Source of the DNA: DASROJ01 sp035646975
Lineage (GTDB): Bacteria; Acidobacteriota; Polarisedimenticolia; JACPZX01; DASXTC01
Length of the DNA stretch: 16,352 bases
Assembly: GCA_035646975.1 (NCBI GenBank)
Contig: DASROJ010000108.1
Span: 1 to 16,352, forward strand
Direction of reading: 5' to 3'
Shown: piece by piece, positions 14,141 to 16,352 of the stretch
Layout: every line of letters begins with the position of its first letter
Position numbering within the stretch: position 1 is the stretch's first letter
Made by a program: the position numbers and the translations under genes
Notes under the pieces: generated by a model
What the model was told of the DNA's origin: nothing
Database searches by the model: none
Seen by the model: only the letters and a program-made list of their open reading frames with translations

Positions 14141-15547
14141 ATGATCCTCGAGACGTTCAGACGGGCCGTCGAAGAAGACGGCCTGCTCGCCCCCGGCGAG
14201 CGGGTCCTGGCCGCCGTCTCCGGCGGCAGCGACTCGGTGGCGCTGCTTCGTCTCCTTCTCTCCTACGCCGAACGGGTCCCGCTTTCCATCATCGTCGTCC
14301 ATGTCAACCATCGCCTGCGCGCACAGGCTGCCGACGACGACCAGGCGTTCGTCGAAGATCTGGCCGCGCGGCTCGGGCTCGAATGCGTCGTGCTGGCCCC
14401 GCGCGACGAGGAGGAGATGTCGACAGTCAGGCGTGGAGAGGAAGGGGCCCGGCTGGTGCGCCATGGGCTCCTGGCGCGCTGCGCCCGCGACCATGGCTGC
14501 ACCCGCATCGCCCTGGGGCACACACTTGATGACCAGGCAGAGACGGTCATGATGCGCCTCGTGCGCGGCGCGGGGCGCCGCGGGCTGTCGGGCATGGCGC
14601 GGTCGGGACCCGGGCGACTGATCCGGCCGATGCTCGACATCCGGCGCGAGGAGGCGCGACGCTACCTGGCGGAGATTTCCCAGGAGTTCAGGGACGACGA
14701 GACCAACGAGCAACCGCGGTTCCTGCGCAACAGGATCCGGTCCCGGCTCATTCCCCTCCTCGTGGAGTTGAACCCATCCATCGCGCGCACCCTCGGCCGC
14801 AACGCCGGGATCATGGCCGAGGAAGACGCCTACCTGGACATGCTGGCCCAGGAGTGGGTCGCCGGCTGGGGAGTGCCCGAGTCGACGGGCAGCACGATCC
14901 GGGTGCCGGCAGGCGAGCTGGCCGGCCTGCCGCCGGTGCTCGCCCGGCGGGCGGCACGCCTTCTGCTCAAGCGGGCAGGCGCGGAGCCACGCGGATGCTC
15001 ACAACAGGTCATCCGATCGGTCCTGCAGCTGGCGAACACGGGTGACGGCGATTCCTCACTGATTATTTCAGGGGGAATTCTGGCGCGCCGGGATCGGTTG
15101 GATATCGTGGTGAGCGGCGGACAGGCTCCGGCGGGTCCCGGGCCTGAGGCGGCCTGCAACGTCACGCTCGAGCTTCCGGGCAGCGTGTCGTTGCCTGGCA
15201 CAACGGCCCGCCTGACGGCGCGTTTGATGCCACGGACCGGGCTCGCGGAGATCCCGAAAGACGCGACCCGGGTGGCGCTGGATGCCGGGCGACTGGGGGC
15301 CCGGGTGGCGGTAAGAACCCGCCTGCCGGGTGATACGTTCCATCCCCTGGGCGCGGCAGGGCACAGAAAGCTCAAGGAGTTCATGATCGATTGCAAGGTG
15401 CCGCGAATACAAAGAGATCGGGTCCCTCTTCTGGTGGGGCCCTCGGGCATCGCCTGGGTCGTGGGGTACCGGATCGGCCATCCCTACCGGCTGACCGACG
15501 CCACCCTGACCGTCGCGCTTATCGAGTGCGCGGGCGGGTGGATTTAA
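14141..15547 (+). CDS. tilS: tRNA(Ile)-lysidine synthetase
   Basis: TilS uses ATP and lysine to convert C34 of tRNA-Ile(CAU) to lysidine, so that it reads AUA and is charged with Ile. The protein is 468 aa. The N-terminal PP-loop ATPase shows AAVSGGSDSVALL (24-36, P-loop SGGSDS), HVNHRLR (54-60), ALGHTLDDQAETVMMRLVRG and SGM...RPMLD. The C-terminal substrate-binding domain shows RTRLPGDTFHPLGAAGHRKL, KEFMIDCKVPR and LLVGPSGIAWVVGYRI. The ATG at 14141 lies 9 nt after the tRNA with a minimal AGG 3 nt upstream. An in-frame ATG at 14099 falls inside the tRNA and is rejected. It shares the tRNA promoter and precedes ftsH, a common tilS-ftsH order in bacteria. Confidence 0.97.
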   Translation: MILETFRRAVEEDGLLAPGERVLAAVSGGSDSVALLRLLLSYAERVPLSIIVVHVNHRLRAQAADDDQAFVEDLAARLGLECVVLAPRDEEEMSTVRRGEEGARLVRHGLLARCARDHGCTRIALGHTLDDQAETVMMRLVRGAGRRGLSGMARSGPGRLIRPMLDIRREEARRYLAEISQEFRDDETNEQPRFLRNRIRSRLIPLLVELNPSIARTLGRNAGIMAEEDAYLDMLAQEWVAGWGVPESTGSTIRVPAGELAGLPPVLARRAARLLLKRAGAEPRGCSQQVIRSVLQLANTGDGDSSLIISGGILARRDRLDIVVSGGQAPAGPGPEAACNVTLELPGSVSLPGTTARLTARLMPRTGLAEIPKDATRVALDAGRLGARVAVRTRLPGDTFHPLGAAGHRKLKEFMIDCKVPRIQRDRVPLLVGPSGIAWVVGYRIGHPYRLTDATLTVALIECAGGWI

Positions 15548-15660
15548 GGGCGATTCCTCATTATTATAAGAGTGCCCCGTAAAGCAGCCGGATCGGCCGC
15601 GGCGACCGGAGCCTCCGGAACGGCCGGTTCAAAGCAGTTTCTCATCACGGAGATGAAATC

Positions 15661-16352
15661 TTGAGCGCCAGCTTCAGGGCGGTGATGTTCTGGGTCGTGG
15701 CGCTGCTAGCGGTGTTGCTGCTCTATAACTTCTTCAAGGCGACCAGCCAGCAGCAGGAAGAACTCACCTACAGCCAGTTCATCAAGAAGGTCGAGGATGG
15801 GGCCGTCGCCAAGGTCACCATTTCAGGTGACGAGACCTTCGAGATAGAAGGGGAGTATCGTCCCGAGGCAGGCGGCACGACGGTGGCGAAGTCCTTCCGC
15901 ACCACGGCCCTGAAGGACGAAAAGCTCGCGAGCACCCTGAAGAACGCGGGTGTCGAGATCACCGTCAAGAAAGCCAAGGAAAGCACCTACCTCATCACGT
16001 TGATGACCTGGGCCCCCATGCTGCTCATCGTGGGGATCTGGATCTTCTTCATGCGCCAGATGCAGACGGGCGGCAACAAGGCGCTTTCATTCGGCAAGAG
16101 CAAGGCAAAGCTCTCCTCCAGCCAGGGCAAGAAGATCACGTTCAAGGACGTCGCCGGCGTGGAGGAAGCAAAAGAAGAGCTCCAGGAAATCATCGAATTC
16201 CTCAAGGAGCCCCAGAAATTCCAGAAGCTCGGCGGACGCATTCCGAAGGGCGTGCTCCTGATGGGCCCGCCGGCGACGGCGCGCGCGAGGAGCGTCTTGC
16301 CGGTCCCCGGCGGGCCCATCAGGAGCATGCCCTTCGGAATGCGGCCGCCAAG
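15661..16352 (+). CDS. ftsH: ATP-dependent zinc metalloprotease FtsH, 5' part; genuine only to about 16273
   Basis: FtsH is the membrane-anchored AAA+ Zn protease that degrades unassembled or damaged membrane proteins and regulators. The start is TTG at 15661, with GGAG (15649-15652) 8 nt upstream; a nearby ATG (15653) is out of frame and stops at once. TM1 is residues about 8-22 (VMFWVVALLAVLLLY). A periplasmic domain follows (YSQFIKKVEDGAVAKVTISG), then TM2 about 112-131 (ITLMTWAPMLLIVGIWIFFM). The AAA entry is ITFKDVAGVEEAKEELQEII and GGRIPKGVLLMGPP (to residue 204). The expected GTGKT of Walker A does not follow. Instead the frame continues as unrelated residues (ATARARSVLPVPGG...) because the DNA folds back at 16269-16274. 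AAA core and HExxH protease domain are missing. It lies 113 bp after tilS. Confidence 0.9.
   Translation, partial: MSASFRAVMFWVVALLAVLLLYNFFKATSQQQEELTYSQFIKKVEDGAVAKVTISGDETFEIEGEYRPEAGGTTVAKSFRTTALKDEKLASTLKNAGVEITVKKAKESTYLITLMTWAPMLLIVGIWIFFMRQMQTGGNKALSFGKSKAKLSSSQGKKITFKDVAGVEEAKEELQEIIEFLKEPQKFQKLGGRIPKGVLLMGPPATARARSVLPVPGGPIRSMPFGMRPP
16269..16352 (-). other. ftsH: Inverted fragment of a second ftsH allele (fold-back at the window end)
   Basis: Read on the minus strand from 16352, the sequence encodes LGGRIPKGMLLMGPPGTGKT followed by LLARAVAG: the intact FtsH Walker A region that the plus-strand gene should have had. Bases 16307-16352 are the reverse complement of 16228-16273, with 3 mismatches in 46. 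The switch of strand falls on the palindrome GCCGGC (16269-16274). Two mismatches are synonymous and one changes Val to Met, so it derives from a slightly different ftsH copy. An assembly or strain chimera is likeliest. Confidence 0.85.

Noticed and set aside
15987..16328. Minus-strand frame beginning with an FtsH Walker A
   Set aside because: Only the first part is ftsH-like, because of the fold-back. The rest is antisense of the genuine plus-strand ftsH, so it is a chimera product and not a gene.

Overview
The window is GC-rich bacterial chromosome carrying mostly housekeeping genes, with short intergenic gaps, tight operons (4-bp GTGA and ATGA overlaps) and sigma-70-like promoters. Lipoproteins, a Sec-secreted protein and heme synthesis from glutamate-1-semialdehyde fit a Gram-negative-type, high-GC lineage. 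Gene content and style would suit Acidobacteriota or a deltaproteobacterium-like group. That is inference: no rRNA or phylogenetic marker was compared.

Left edge (1-1252). A secreted protein of unknown function runs leftward off the window. Its leader contains a cobalamin (B12) riboswitch followed by a Rho-independent terminator, so the gene is very probably repressed by B12. Divergent from it is accD (acetyl-CoA carboxylase beta subunit), with a good promoter only a few bases upstream of the ATG and no visible Shine-Dalgarno (SD) sequence.

Cell-wall precursor operon (2163-9774). After accD come a 155-bp element bounded by 28-bp perfect inverted repeats and a strong promoter (TTGACG-18-TATAAT). 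The promoter drives a TPR protein, yvcK (glmR-like), glmU and glmS, and perhaps a pcrA/uvrD-type helicase beyond a 114-bp gap holding three 15-bp tandem repeats. YvcK/GlmR proteins sense UDP-GlcNAc and act on GlmS in Bacillus, so finding yvcK joined to glmU and glmS puts sensor, first enzyme and last enzyme of UDP-GlcNAc synthesis in one transcript.

Heme and envelope region (9802-13991, minus strand). An uncharacterised lipoprotein with a LysM-like stretch and a long coiled coil ends at a clear terminator. Upstream of it is a run of four genes: an 8-cysteine mini-protein of 56 aa, hemB, hemL and an 84-aa glutaredoxin/GST-N-like protein.

Right part (14005-16352). A promoter leads into a CAU-anticodon tRNA gene, followed 9 bp later by tilS, the enzyme that modifies the CAU anticodon of tRNA-Ile2, and then by the 5' part of ftsH. 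The last ~80 bases are not normal ftsH: at a GCCGGC palindrome the sequence folds back into a slightly different ftsH copy on the opposite strand. This is most likely an assembly or strain chimera at a contig end.

I see no CRISPR array, transposase gene, phage gene or toxin-antitoxin pair. The most useful leads are the B12-controlled secreted protein, the 155-bp inverted-repeat element, the 8-Cys mini-gene and the yvcK-glmU-glmS linkage.
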